Counted from the first letter of the stretch, positions 36,449 through 45,501 are shown. The stretch is 64,000 nt of DNA from Lacihabitans sp. CS3-21 (GCF_024343675.1 NZ_RJUD01000097.1:248001-312000); one strand, 5' to 3'. Notes: generated from the letters alone by a model not told the origin. Translations and numbers: made by a program.

Positions 36449-37540
36449 TTGGGCATACTCAATTTTATAAAAAAATTCTTCTTTTTGATCAATATTGCAT
36501 TTGGTCTGTATTCCCTTTTGGTCTATCAATTGGTTCTTTCGGCAGATATTAGGCATTGGTTAGGTGGTTTTTTGATGTTGACTTTTCCCTTGGTTTTGCT
36601 TGGTCATTTGTTCTTTTTCTTGGTTTGGGTCATAGGTGCCTCACCAAAGGCTCTGCTCTCACTGTTTATGTTACTCATTACCTATTCCATTTTTGACAGA
36701 ACATTGAAAATCAACCCTCCTGATATTCATCCAAATCCACCGTTTACTTTTTCGCTACTTAGCTATAACCTTATGTATGGCGACTATCATCAGTTTGTGG
36801 ACAAAAAAAATATAAAATCTGCCATTGGTCTTTCCAATGTTTTAGATACCTTATCTGCTGATATTAAGTGTTTTCAGGAAATGTATAACACTGAAAAATA
36901 CCATGAATTTGATTTGCTTAGACGTATTTCCAAAAGAAATGCCTACTATGTTTATATGCATTCGAATACCAATAACAACAAAGGACAAGGGGCTATCGGC
37001 TTAGCTATTTTTAGTAGATTTCCGATAATATCAAAGAAAGAACTTTATTGGCCGCCAAACAATAATGGTATGTTATCGGCTGATATTGTTGTTGATAAGG
37101 ATACTATAAGGATTATCAATGCCCAATTAAAATCTATGGGAATAAGGGTACAAAATATTATTAAAGGGGATAATAAAATAGATCGAACGGAAACCAAGAA
37201 CGTTTTGACAAAATTGAAAGGAGGTTTTGAGGATAGGGGATTACAAGTGAATTTGCTTGAGAATTGGATAGATGAAAGTCCTTATCCTGTAATTTTGGCT
37301 GGAGATTTTAACGAACTTCCTTACGGCTATGCCTACGGAAGAATTAGAAAAAAACTCAACAACGCATTTGAAGAAACTGGTTTCGGTTTTGGATTTACCT
37401 ATCACAAGGTTTTGAGTTTTTTAAGGATTGATAATCAGTTTTTTGATGATAGGCATATAAAGAATATCGATTTCTTGACCATTTCCAATGTGCCGTTTTC
37501 TGATCATTATCCTGTAAAGGCGTGGTATTTATTGAAATAA
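36449..37540 (+). CDS. Membrane-anchored endonuclease/exonuclease/phosphatase family protein
   Basis: Mg-dependent EEP-fold phosphoesterase preceded by two or three transmembrane helices (residues 1-85; IGASPKALLSLFMLLITYSIF is part of the last). The catalytic domain starts LLSYNLMYGD, then CFQEMY (metal Glu), VILAGDFNELPYGYAYG (Asp/Asn) and ends FSDHYPVKAWY (catalytic His). No ATG exists near the start; TTG 36449 opens MGILNFIKKFFFLINIAFG, and TTG 36422 is an alternative. Substrate may be nucleic acid, phosphoinositide or another phosphodiester. It is followed 13 bases later by an acyltransferase-like gene. Confidence 0.8.
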   Translation: MGILNFIKKFFFLINIAFGLYSLLVYQLVLSADIRHWLGGFLMLTFPLVLLGHLFFFLVWVIGASPKALLSLFMLLITYSIFDRTLKINPPDIHPNPPFTFSLLSYNLMYGDYHQFVDKKNIKSAIGLSNVLDTLSADIKCFQEMYNTEKYHEFDLLRRISKRNAYYVYMHSNTNNNKGQGAIGLAIFSRFPIISKKELYWPPNNNGMLSADIVVDKDTIRIINAQLKSMGIRVQNIIKGDNKIDRTETKNVLTKLKGGFEDRGLQVNLLENWIDESPYPVILAGDFNELPYGYAYGRIRKKLNNAFEETGFGFGFTYHKVLSFLRIDNQFFDDRHIKNIDFLTISNVPFSDHYPVKAWYLLK

Positions 37541-37553
37541 AATTGTTTTTGTT

Positions 37554-38705
37554 ATGAAAAGAGTTCAAAGCATAGATTTTGCTCGAGGATTAGTGATGGT
37601 TATTATGGCTCTCGATCACGTCAGAGATTTGATGCATACAGATGCCTTTACGCAAGATCCAACAGATTTGAATACCACCACACCCATTCTGTTTTTTACA
37701 AGGTGGATTACCCATCTTTGTGCACCTACTTTCGTCTTTTTGTCGGGAGTTTCAGTGTTCATGTCTATGGAATCAAGTAATAGCCTAGATGAATTAAGAA
37801 GGTTTTTATTTAAAAGAGGCTTGTGGCTTTTGTTTTTGGAAGTTACAGTTGTCAATTTTGGAATCTGGTTTGATATTCATTTTCAGACCATCATGTTCCA
37901 GGTAATTGGTGCCATTGGTTTTGGTTTTATTATCTTGAGTTTATTGTTGAAGGTTACCACTAAGTATGTTGGAAAAATAGGTTTTTTAATATTGATTCTA
38001 TATCCTTTATTGGCTTTTATTCCATTTTCTGATAGTATCAAGAATTCAGCTGGTATCCTTTTTTTTCCTGGTTTGATACCTATCGGCCCTAGTTTTACAT
38101 TTTTTATGTCTTATCCTCCCATTCCTTGGTTGGCTATTATGTTGTTGGGTTTTGGTTTTGGTCGTTTGTTTTTGGACAAAAACAATAAGGCTCTATTCCT
38201 TAAATATGGCCTGATTTTTTTAGTAATTTTTGTGATATTAAGGGTAATTGATATTTATGGAGATCCAGCACATTGGTCTTTGCAAAAAAGTCCAGTTTAT
38301 ACATTATTGTCTTTTTTTAATGTTTCAAAATATCCGCCATCACCTTTGTATGTGTTTGTTACTTTGGGAATTATATTCTTGAAAATGTGGTGGGCTGAAG
38401 GAAGAAACAACAAGGTAATTGACATCATGAAAGTGTATGGGAAAGTGCCGCTTTTTTATTATTTGATACATTGGTATATAGTTCATCTCACCATGTTTGC
38501 AATCGTTTTTGCTAAGGGTTACAAGACTTCTGATTTGATCTTTGGGCCATTTAAATTTGGTCGACCAGAGACGGGTGGGGGAGTTTCGCTGCCTTATATA
38601 TATCTTATTTGGCTGGCCATTGTGGTTTTTATGTATCCTTTGTGTAAATGGTACGGTGCTTATAAAGAGGCCAATAAGTCTAAAACTTGGTTGATGTATT
38701 TATAA
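37554..38705 (+). CDS. DUF1624 family membrane protein (acyltransferase 3-like)
   Basis: Polytopic membrane protein of 383 residues of the COG3503/DUF1624 group, related to heparan-alpha-glucosaminide N-acetyltransferase. The signature opening RVQSIDFARGLVMVIMALDHVRD is clear, and about ten transmembrane helices follow. The conserved His in the first helix fits the proposed acetyl-accepting residue of HGSNAT. It is cotranscribed with the EEP gene and ended by a strong terminator. Substrate unknown. Confidence 0.88.
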   Translation: MKRVQSIDFARGLVMVIMALDHVRDLMHTDAFTQDPTDLNTTTPILFFTRWITHLCAPTFVFLSGVSVFMSMESSNSLDELRRFLFKRGLWLLFLEVTVVNFGIWFDIHFQTIMFQVIGAIGFGFIILSLLLKVTTKYVGKIGFLILILYPLLAFIPFSDSIKNSAGILFFPGLIPIGPSFTFFMSYPPIPWLAIMLLGFGFGRLFLDKNNKALFLKYGLIFLVIFVILRVIDIYGDPAHWSLQKSPVYTLLSFFNVSKYPPSPLYVFVTLGIIFLKMWWAEGRNNKVIDIMKVYGKVPLFYYLIHWYIVHLTMFAIVFAKGYKTSDLIFGPFKFGRPETGGGVSLPYIYLIWLAIVVFMYPLCKWYGAYKEANKSKTWLMYL

Positions 38706-38744
38706 AAAAAATACATCCTTGATTTTAAGGATGTATTTTTTTTT
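38705..38744. terminator. Bidirectional terminator
   Basis: Stem of about 15 bp (AAAATACATCCTT/AAGGATGTATTTT, loop GATTTT) with A-run before and T-run after, between the converging DUF1624 and Gfo/Idh/MocA genes. Confidence 0.93.
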
Positions 38745-38769
38745 ACTAAAAGCTAATGCTAAAAGCCAA

Positions 38770-39867
38770 TCAACTCATTACAATTTTTACTTCTTTTCCA
38801 GTAATCGCTGCCTTTTTGATAGCATCAATGATTATCATGTCCTTCAGTCCTTCCTCACCGGGAGTTAAAATTGGTTTATTGTTCAAAATGGCATCTGCGA
38901 AACCATCCATTTGATAAGCTTGGTGATGTACTATTGGAAAATCCATCGGGCCTTTGGAAGTTGTACCTTTTAGCGGGCCATAGTCATAGGCAGGCGACAT
39001 GCTCAAGCTGCCTTTTTCGTAATGTATCGATAATTCGTGGGCATTTGTAGCATAAGAACTCATTCCACTTGCAATAGCACCACTGGGGACTTTCAACTGC
39101 CACAAAATGGTTTCTTCAATGTCTCTGTAAACCTCAGGTTCTGTTTTAATAGCTTGAGCGGTCACTGAAATGGGCTCCTCACCTGTGGCATATCGGCTGG
39201 CATTGATGCAGTAAATACCTACATCCATCAATGCACCACCACCCGACCATTTGTTATTCATTCGCCAAGCATTGAGGTCACGGTTTCTCCAAGCAAACTT
39301 GGTCTCAATAAACTTAGGCTTGCCAAAGTCTTTGTCTCTTGAAAGACGCATAACTTCATTGGTAAACGGCTCATAATGAAGTCTGTATCCTACGCCAAGT
39401 ATGACCTTCTGGCTTTTACAATAAGCGATCATTTCGCGAGCTTGCTTGGCATCCATCGACATCGGTTTCTCGGTAATCACATGTTTGCCCGCTTTGGCGG
39501 TTTTCATCACATATTCGGCATGCATAGAATTTGGCAAAACTACATACACCACATCTACATCAGGATTATTTGCAATAGTTTCAAAATTCTGATAATTGTA
39601 AATATTTTTATCAGCCAAATTGTATTTTTCCTTCCATTTTGCTGCTTTTTCTGGAGATCCAGTTACGATGCCCACCAACTCACAATTTTTAGATTGAGAC
39701 AAGCCAGGTGCCAGCTGATTGGTGGCATAACTGCCTAGTCCGCAAAGAACTACCCTCAGTTTTCGGTCAGTAGTGACAGGGTAGGCAATCAAGTTTTGTG
39801 CAGCCAAAGGCACCAAAACTCCCGAAGCGGCCAAGTTTCTTAAAAAATCACGTCTAGAGTTTTTCAT
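38770..39867 (-). CDS. Tat-exported Gfo/Idh/MocA oxidoreductase (GFOR-like)
   Basis: Sugar oxidoreductase of 365 residues with the twin-arginine signal MKNSRRDFLRNLAASG. The Rossmann motif is LRVVLCGLGSYATNQLAPGL. The EKP motif is HVITEKPMSMDAKQA; WSGGGALMDVGIYCINASRY is typical of the glucose-fructose oxidoreductase subgroup. It differs from the other Tat-signal oxidoreductase at 16.3-17.7 kb. No operon partner lies close. Substrate unknown. Confidence 0.9.
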   Translation of the reverse strand: MKNSRRDFLRNLAASGVLVPLAAQNLIAYPVTTDRKLRVVLCGLGSYATNQLAPGLSQSKNCELVGIVTGSPEKAAKWKEKYNLADKNIYNYQNFETIANNPDVDVVYVVLPNSMHAEYVMKTAKAGKHVITEKPMSMDAKQAREMIAYCKSQKVILGVGYRLHYEPFTNEVMRLSRDKDFGKPKFIETKFAWRNRDLNAWRMNNKWSGGGALMDVGIYCINASRYATGEEPISVTAQAIKTEPEVYRDIEETILWQLKVPSGAIASGMSSYATNAHELSIHYEKGSLSMSPAYDYGPLKGTTSKGPMDFPIVHHQAYQMDGFADAILNNKPILTPGEEGLKDMIIIDAIKKAAITGKEVKIVMS

Positions 39868-39958
39868 TTTCTCGTTTAAGGTTGAATTGAATGTTCAAGT
39901 TAGAATATTTTTTTTACAAAATTTTATTTTTAGCTTCTCTAATCATCAATTGGATTGT

Positions 39959-40588
39959 TTATTCTCCCCAAGTTTCATTTACATTTTTCGACCAAATGTT
40001 TTTTGCAAAGTTTCTATATATACTTTGGCCATTTATAAAGGCATTGTCAAATTTATATTCTCCACCAAGCGTTTCTGTTTCTGATAGATTAACTTTGGTT
40101 TTACCCCGCATAGCATATTTTTTTTGACCTTCATACATGATAATCTTTAACTCAGATGGGCTGACATCGCTCCGGCAGGATAATTTGTAACCAAGCCATA
40201 TTTCTGCTATTCCGTTTTGATCTAAATCAGTAATCTGCAAAGTGTTCTTTAAAAAACTTACTTCTAAGTCGAATGGGCAAGGTTCTTCAAAATCATAAAC
40301 CATCCATTTTTGGGTATAGGACTGTGGATTTTTTTGAAAGCAATAGGCACGAAGTTCAGCTTTCATAAGTCCTTCTTCAGATTTCTGTACTTCAACATTT
40401 CCAGATTCTGTTAAAATAACCAAAAACTCACCATTTTTTTCTTTCCATGTAATGGCACTCTTAAGATTGCCCATCACCTTGATATTTTTTGGCACCTCAC
40501 TTTTTGAAAGAATTCTGCCGTTTATTTGAGCTACAGAACTTATCCCACTAATAAATAAAATACTGAAAAATAGACACTTGAGGTTCAT
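39959..40588 (-). CDS. Secreted protein with DLDQNG motif, function unknown
   Basis: Exported 209-residue protein with a signal peptide (MNLKCLFFSILFISGISSVA). The middle part carries ITDLDQNGIAEIWLGYKLSCRSDVSPSELKIIMYEG, an Asp/Asn-rich loop resembling VCBS/FG-GAP-type calcium sites. Its style reminds me of the M949_RS01915 surface polysaccharide group in Riemerella, but I cannot confirm that. It lies 11 bases downstream of nadE on the same strand and is probably co-transcribed. Confidence 0.6.
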   Translation of the reverse strand: MNLKCLFFSILFISGISSVAQINGRILSKSEVPKNIKVMGNLKSAITWKEKNGEFLVILTESGNVEVQKSEEGLMKAELRAYCFQKNPQSYTQKWMVYDFEEPCPFDLEVSFLKNTLQITDLDQNGIAEIWLGYKLSCRSDVSPSELKIIMYEGQKKYAMRGKTKVNLSETETLGGEYKFDNAFINGQSIYRNFAKNIWSKNVNETWGE

Positions 40589-40599
40589 TTTTAAGCTAA

Positions 40600-42624
40600 T
40601 TAGAATCCTATTTTTTTTCTACCACCACTACTCTTCCCTTCGTAATGCTCTTTCAACTTTTCTAACTCAAATACATAACCTCCACTGAGGATAGGGAAGC
40701 GGGTCCAGCTTCTTGGGTCGAGGTTGTGGGTGTCGAGGTGAAAACCTGGGGCGTAACGTTCCCGTTTCCATTGGTTCCTGCTCCAAAGTTTGAAGAATCG
40801 GTTTGTCCAATTGTAAAGATCTTCTCTGCTATATTGGTTTTCGTAGAATTTCTCTAAGTTTCTAAAACATTCTACTGGCGATTTTTTGTCTCTAATGGCC
40901 AGCTGCTCAATGTGGTTGAGCACTTTGTATGGCATCAGATCTTTTTCGTCTGTTTGTTTGTTGTCTTTCGGCCGTAGTTCAGCGGTTGGTTGTAAGGCAT
41001 TTACATATTTCAAGCCTTCTATTTTTATATGCTTGCCTTTTACCTCACAACCTGTTTTTTCTAGCCAAATGAGCCAAGTTCTGAGCCAATCTTTGTCAAT
41101 TCCGGCTATAGGGCTTATGCTTCCCGCTGTGTCGCCATCCATCGTACAATAGCCAACAGCTACTTCTGAGCGGTTGGAGGTGGCCAAAAGTAAGTGATTG
41201 TGGAGGTTGGCCAGCATCCACACGCCTGGGGCACGCACACGAGCTTGTATGTTTTGCATCGGAATGTCGTCCGTGGCCCAGCTTAGCTTTCTGCCAATTT
41301 GTTCTTCTATCAGGTTGGTGTAGTTATCCACCAAGCCATTGATGTTGATTTTCATAAACTGAGCTCCGATAGATTCAGCGAGGTTTTTGGCCGAGTTCAG
41401 GGTGTCATCTGAGCTATTTTCCGTGCCTTGGTAAATAGTCAGAATCAGTTTTTCAGTCAGTTCTTCTAAAGTTTTGGCATTTTTTACTTCAGGTATATAG
41501 CTTAGTTTTTCTTTAAATGCTTCAAAACCAATGCTTTCGTCTCCTAATCTTACCATCAATCCGCATAGTGCAGTACAAGCACAAGAATCAGCACCGCCAG
41601 AAAGCGATATAGTGAATCCAAACGAACGAGACTTTCGTAGATAGTCAAAAAGTGCTAAACTTACTGATCTCGAAAATTCCTCTTCTTTTAATGAGCCACC
41701 TTTTTCAAAAGGCTCCATTTCGGCAAAAATAGTGTTCGGAATATCAGAATAGGCCAACTCAAAATTGGATTGAATCAATTTCATATCTGGTGGTAGAGTA
41801 GACTTTATTTTGGCTTGTTCTATTTTGTTTTTGCCGATATCTATCACCGCTGAAGTGAGTGTATAGTCGGCATAGCTGAATCTTTGGCTAGAGGCCAATA
41901 CATCGCCACCCGAGCAAACCATAGCATCGCCATCAAATATTAACCTTCCAGACTCATTTCCTAGTAAATTGGTGTACACATAAGCACAACAAAATGCCCT
42001 GGAGGCATCAGTTACGAGTTGTTCTCTGATTTTGAACTTATGAAATCCAAATGGACTAGCACTCGGGTTAAGTATAATATCAACGCCTTTGTCGAAATGC
42101 CTTGTGGCGGGCCTGTTGGCCACCCATGCATCTTCACAAATTTCAAGGCCAATGCGTATATTTTCAAAATTGAATACCAGATCTCCAACGGGGTATTTTA
42201 TTCCTTTAATACTAATTTCAGAGGTTTGTCCCGGTTTCCATCTGTGAAACCAACGGTCTTCATAGAAAAGTCCGTAGTTGGGCAAATGTTGTTTGCATAC
42301 AAAGCCCAAAATTTGTCTATTGGCTATTACGCAAGCTGAATTGTATATTTTGTTGTTGACCCAAATTGGTAAACCCACACAGGCTACTATGTCTGAAGTT
42401 TCATTAACAATATCTTCCAATATTTCTAAAGATAGTTTGAAAACATCGGGCGAGTAGAAAGCATCCTCACAACCATATCCAGTAATACACAACTCTGGCA
42501 AACACAATACTTGTATTTTTTGAGCCTTCGCTTCATCTATCGCTTTTAGAATATTTGTTTTATTTCTTATCCAATCTAGTGGGGTTTGATTCAATGCAGC
42601 CGCTCCAACTTTCACTAATTCCAT
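40600..42624 (-). CDS. nadE: Glutamine-dependent NAD+ synthetase
   Basis: Final step of NAD synthesis: deamido-NAD plus ammonia from glutamine. The N-terminal nitrilase-type glutaminase domain has catalytic Glu in LCLPELCITGYG, Lys in CKQHLPNYGLFYEDRWF and Cys in GLEICEDAW. The C-terminal synthetase domain has the PP-loop SLSGGADSCACTAL, ATSNRSEVAVGYCTMDGD and PTAELRPKDNKQTDEKDL. Length 674 is normal for the fused form. The -7 box at 42645-42652 lies just upstream. Confidence 0.97.
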   Translation of the reverse strand: MELVKVGAAALNQTPLDWIRNKTNILKAIDEAKAQKIQVLCLPELCITGYGCEDAFYSPDVFKLSLEILEDIVNETSDIVACVGLPIWVNNKIYNSACVIANRQILGFVCKQHLPNYGLFYEDRWFHRWKPGQTSEISIKGIKYPVGDLVFNFENIRIGLEICEDAWVANRPATRHFDKGVDIILNPSASPFGFHKFKIREQLVTDASRAFCCAYVYTNLLGNESGRLIFDGDAMVCSGGDVLASSQRFSYADYTLTSAVIDIGKNKIEQAKIKSTLPPDMKLIQSNFELAYSDIPNTIFAEMEPFEKGGSLKEEEFSRSVSLALFDYLRKSRSFGFTISLSGGADSCACTALCGLMVRLGDESIGFEAFKEKLSYIPEVKNAKTLEELTEKLILTIYQGTENSSDDTLNSAKNLAESIGAQFMKININGLVDNYTNLIEEQIGRKLSWATDDIPMQNIQARVRAPGVWMLANLHNHLLLATSNRSEVAVGYCTMDGDTAGSISPIAGIDKDWLRTWLIWLEKTGCEVKGKHIKIEGLKYVNALQPTAELRPKDNKQTDEKDLMPYKVLNHIEQLAIRDKKSPVECFRNLEKFYENQYSREDLYNWTNRFFKLWSRNQWKRERYAPGFHLDTHNLDPRSWTRFPILSGGYVFELEKLKEHYEGKSSGGRKKIGF

Positions 42625-42644
42625 GCTTGTGTTTTAATTTGATT

Positions 42645-42652
42645 CAAAATTA
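42645..42652 (-). promoter_or_regulatory. Bacteroidota -7 box for nadE
   Basis: TAATTTTG on the minus strand matches TAnnTTTG, 20 bases before the nadE ATG. No clear -33 element is seen. Confidence 0.4.
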
Positions 42653-42844
42653 AAAAAATAAAAGCAGAATAAGAGAATATTAATATTCTGTTTTTTGACA
42701 TTCAAAGTTTAATATTTTCAATCAATTGCCCTATTAAAATGTATCCGTTAAATAAGTATAATTGTTGTTAGGTAAATCTTATCCAACGGTATTGATATTT
42801 ATATTAAATCTTTATAATCAGGTATTTATGTGAGTTAAAACAAA
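42653..42844. other. Non-coding space upstream of nadE
   Basis: AT-rich spacer with no recognisable gene. It adjoins the FNR-type boxes, which may also influence nadE. Confidence 0.5.
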
Positions 42845-42858
42845 TTGATTTATGTCAA
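42845..42858. promoter_or_regulatory. FNR/CRP-type box 1
   Basis: TTGATTTATGTCAA has one deviation from the FNR consensus TTGAT-N4-ATCAA. Its centre is about 61 bases upstream of the start predicted from the -7 box at 42900, the classic class I activator distance. Confidence 0.5.
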
Positions 42859-42899
42859 TTTTGAAAAATTGGGAAGTGACTATTTGAAAAATAATCGTC

Positions 42900-42907
42900 T
42901 ATATTTG
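42900..42907 (+). promoter_or_regulatory. Bacteroidota -7 box for the 55-codon ORF
   Basis: TATATTTG matches TAnnTTTG exactly, 62 bases before the small ORF. A TTTG lies only 13 bases upstream, too close for a normal -33 element; this would fit an activator-dependent promoter. Confidence 0.5.
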
Positions 42908-42910
42908 CAA

Positions 42911-42924
42911 TTGATATATATCAA
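42911..42924. promoter_or_regulatory. FNR/CRP-type box 2 (perfect)
   Basis: TTGATATATATCAA fits TTGAT-N4-ATCAA exactly and sits in an 18-bp perfect palindrome (AATTGATATATATCAATT). It overlaps the predicted transcript start, a repressing position. Confidence 0.55.
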
Positions 42925-42968
42925 TTTTGAGACAAGTTAGTTTCATTACCGTTAAATAGAACAACCGT

Positions 42969-43136
42969 ATGTATGTTACAATTTCTGAAAGACCAACCGA
43001 AATAAAAGGATTGAACCACACCACAACAAAACTTAAAACCACAGCAATTTCAAGTACTTTTGCGGGATGTTACAACGTTGAAAAGATCGGTAAAAAGCAT
43101 TTGTTTTTAGTTTTTGATAGAGGTATTGACTTATAA
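42969..43136 (+). CDS. Small hypothetical protein, 55 residues
   Basis: ATG to TAA frame starting MYVTISERPTEIKGLNHTTT and ending LFLVFDRGIDL. The mix of charged and hydrophobic residues, the strand-like end and the single Cys look protein-like; there is no signal peptide or membrane helix. It sits 62 bases downstream of a consensus -7 box and two FNR-type sites. No Shine-Dalgarno is evident, which is normal here. A small hairpin follows the stop. I do not recognise the family. Confidence 0.55.
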   Translation: MYVTISERPTEIKGLNHTTTKLKTTAISSTFAGCYNVEKIGKKHLFLVFDRGIDL

Positions 43137-43389
43137 AATATTAGAAAGAAGGGTGAAAAAAATCACCCCCTTTGCTATGCTATTGAGTGAAGAATTTTAA
43201 AAAATGTTTTTATTAAAACTTGTTTAAATCCACATGAATTTTAGCTTGAGATTTTCGATTACTGATTATCTCTTTATATAATTAAACATGCAACAATTCC
43301 TTCAAAGGAGTGAACTTTTTTAGAAAACACTTTTTTGAAAATAATCTGGCATAGAATGGAAATTATACTTCGGCAAGTCAAATTGTGAG
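43137..43389 (+). ncRNA. Candidate untranslated RNA region before an orphan terminator
   Basis: About 250 bases without a credible ORF (only 7-15 codon frames) between the small ORF and a very strong terminator on the same strand. It contains a small hairpin (GGGTGA/TCACCC at 43151-43168). It could be the 3' UTR of the small ORF or an independent small RNA. No exact promoter box was found inside it. Low confidence. Confidence 0.25.
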
Positions 43390-43423
43390 AAAATCATGCC
43401 AAGGGAAAGGCATGATTTTTTTT
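43390..43423 (+). terminator. Strong intrinsic terminator
   Basis: Perfect 11-bp stem AAAATCATGCC/GGCATGATTTT, loop AAGGGAAA, then a T-run. It belongs to a plus-strand transcript whose only candidate content is the 55-codon ORF or a small RNA. Confidence 0.9.
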
Positions 43424-43472
43424 GCTTTATTTATCAGCGTCAAATAATAGGGTTTTCTGTTTAAAAAACAAA

Positions 43473-43497
43473 AAGTGGACGCTGAATGCATCCACTT
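43473..43497 (-). terminator. Intrinsic terminator after gntP-ridA
   Basis: On the minus strand the stem AAGTGGA/TCCACTT is followed by TTTTGTTTTTT, downstream of ridA. Confidence 0.7.
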
Positions 43498-43612
43498 AAT
43501 AATTATGATACCATTGGGTAATTTTCTAAATGTTTTTTTAGACGAATATTACTGTATCCTTTAGATAATTTTAAGAATGTAAACTAAATATACGGTACGC
43601 TTATTGTGGCTA

Positions 43613-44074
43613 TCAATGTAATTCAAAAATGGCTTCAATTTCAACAGTAATTCTACCAGGCAAAGAGCCCATACCTACTGCACTTCTTACTCCTATGCCA
43701 TTTTCTTCTCCAAAAATCTCTGCAAAGAGTTCACTGCAACCATTGATCACATAAGGATGCGTTCCAAAATCTGGATGAGCGTTCACCATCCCCAATACTT
43801 TTACTACGCGTTTAATTCTATTCAAAGAACCAAGGTTTTTCTTTAAAGTAGCCAATATGGTAAGGCCTACTTGTCGAGCTGCTTGTTTGCCATATTCTTG
43901 GTCAACATCTAGTCCCACTTTGCCCACAAATTGGCTCCCGTCAGGCAAGTTTGGTCCATGTCCCGAAACATAGGCCATATTTTCAATTACCAAGATGGGT
44001 TTGTAAACTCCTGCCGGAGCGGGTGCCTGAGGTGTTTCGCTTACGAATGCTTCAAATTTAATGTCTGCTGTCAT
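43613..44074 (-). CDS. RidA/YjgF family protein
   Basis: Trimeric RidA-superfamily protein of 153 residues, of the longer subgroup with an N-terminal extension (ETPQAPAPAGVYKPILVIENMAYVSGHGPN). The conserved region VVKVLGMVNAHPDF and the closing RSAVGMGSLPGRITVEIEAIFEL are present; the Arg for imine/carboxylate binding is likely the one in VRSAVGMGSLPGRI. Canonical RidA removes reactive enamines and imines from amino-acid metabolism. It overlaps the gntP-family gene by four bases, so transporter and RidA act together. Confidence 0.88.
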   Translation of the reverse strand: MTADIKFEAFVSETPQAPAPAGVYKPILVIENMAYVSGHGPNLPDGSQFVGKVGLDVDQEYGKQAARQVGLTILATLKKNLGSLNRIKRVVKVLGMVNAHPDFGTHPYVINGCSELFAEIFGEENGIGVRSAVGMGSLPGRITVEIEAIFELH

Positions 44075-45432
44075 ATTATTTGGTCTAATACCAACACACC
44101 CAGAAGTCCGATAATAGAAACTATGGATTCCATTATACTCCAGGTTTTGATGGTGTCTTTTATACTTAAATTAAAATACTCTTTAAAAAGCCAGAAACCG
44201 CCGTCGTTGATGTGCGAAAACATCAAACTCCCTGAACCAATCGCCAACACCATAAGTTCTGGCGAAAGGCCTGTTTGGGCTTGAATCATTGGTAATAATA
44301 CACCTACTGCAGTAAGACCCGCAATGGTTGCTGAGCCAACACATACCCTGATTAGGGCAGCTATGGCCCAACCCAGTATAAGCGGGTTGATGTCAATATC
44401 TAGTAATAGACTTGCGATGTATTTGCTAGTCCCACTAACAATAAAAATCTCCTTGAGAGCTCCAGAACCTGCAATAATGAGTAAAATAGGAGCGACATTT
44501 TTAAAGGCCTCCTCTAGAAGTTTGCCAATTTGAGGCATAGATTTTCCTTGTTTTATACCTAAGAAATAAACGGCAACCAAGACTGAAATTAACAAACTAA
44601 AGTTAGGTTCGATGAGCAGATGAATTTTGAAATTTTCCTTCATCATTTGTGAAAAATTGTTGAAACCTTGCTCCATAGAAGCAGGTAAAATTCCAACAAT
44701 TAAATTATACCATAAGGAGTATGTCAATAAAAACACGGGTAAAAGTGCTACAAAAAAACTTATAGAGACACTTGGAGGGTTTTTGATTTCAACTTTTTCA
44801 CTGGCAAAAAGACTCGTGTTTATCTCGGGTTTGTATTTTTTAAGGGTACTGCCAAACATCGGTCCAGCCACAGCAATTGCAGGTATGGCCACCATAATGC
44901 CATAAAACAACGTTTTCCCAAGGTCAGCATTTAACTGAGTAGCTATTGCCGCCGGCGATGGATGTGGGGGCAAATAGCCATGAGCTACTGAAAGAGCCGA
45001 TAGCATTGGGATACCTACATAGAGAATTGGAAGTTTTGTGGATTGAGAAATGGCAAAAATCAATGGGATAACAATAACAAAACCAGCATTGTAGAATAGG
45101 GGAAGTCCAATAATAAAACCCGCAAGTGCCAATCCCCAAGTGAGGTATTTATCTTTGAAAACAGACACAATTTTGTTGGTAATTTGTTCAGATGCACCGC
45201 TAGAGGCCACTAGTTTACCCAACATAGCTCCAAAGCCTATTATCAGGGTTAATTCACCTAAAGTACCGCCAACTCCATTTTGTATGGCCTTAGATAGAAC
45301 TGGAACTTCTATTTGATTTGCCAATCCAAGACCTATGGCAACCAGAATGAACGAAATGAAAGTGTCGAGCTTAACCACAGATACCAGCAGTATCAATATC
45401 AAAATGGCAACGAGGGTGAGTATTAAAGGCAT
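44071..45432 (-). CDS. GntP family gluconate:H+ symporter-like permease
   Basis: Inner-membrane permease of 453 residues with about 12-14 helices. GntP hallmarks include VGGTLGELTLIIGFGAMLGKLVASSGAS, LPLFYNAGFVIVIPLIF, SVAHGYLPPHPSPAAIATQL and INDGGFWLFKEYFNLS. Members carry gluconate, other sugar acids or D-serine. The translational coupling with RidA suggests a substrate whose breakdown makes imines, such as a hydroxy- or D-amino acid, but sugar acid transport is equally possible. Confidence 0.92.
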   Translation of the reverse strand: MPLILTLVAILILILLVSVVKLDTFISFILVAIGLGLANQIEVPVLSKAIQNGVGGTLGELTLIIGFGAMLGKLVASSGASEQITNKIVSVFKDKYLTWGLALAGFIIGLPLFYNAGFVIVIPLIFAISQSTKLPILYVGIPMLSALSVAHGYLPPHPSPAAIATQLNADLGKTLFYGIMVAIPAIAVAGPMFGSTLKKYKPEINTSLFASEKVEIKNPPSVSISFFVALLPVFLLTYSLWYNLIVGILPASMEQGFNNFSQMMKENFKIHLLIEPNFSLLISVLVAVYFLGIKQGKSMPQIGKLLEEAFKNVAPILLIIAGSGALKEIFIVSGTSKYIASLLLDIDINPLILGWAIAALIRVCVGSATIAGLTAVGVLLPMIQAQTGLSPELMVLAIGSGSLMFSHINDGGFWLFKEYFNLSIKDTIKTWSIMESIVSIIGLLGVLVLDQII

Positions 45433-45501
45433 TTTTTTAATTAGGGTTGAAATAGGGAGGCAATAATAAAGAAAACCTTTGATATTATTGAGATTGTGAC
45501 C

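Noticed and set aside
42905-42930. The 18-bp palindrome as an IS end or attachment site
   Set aside because: No transposase or integrase is near and the sequence fits the FNR-type half-site spacing at a promoter.
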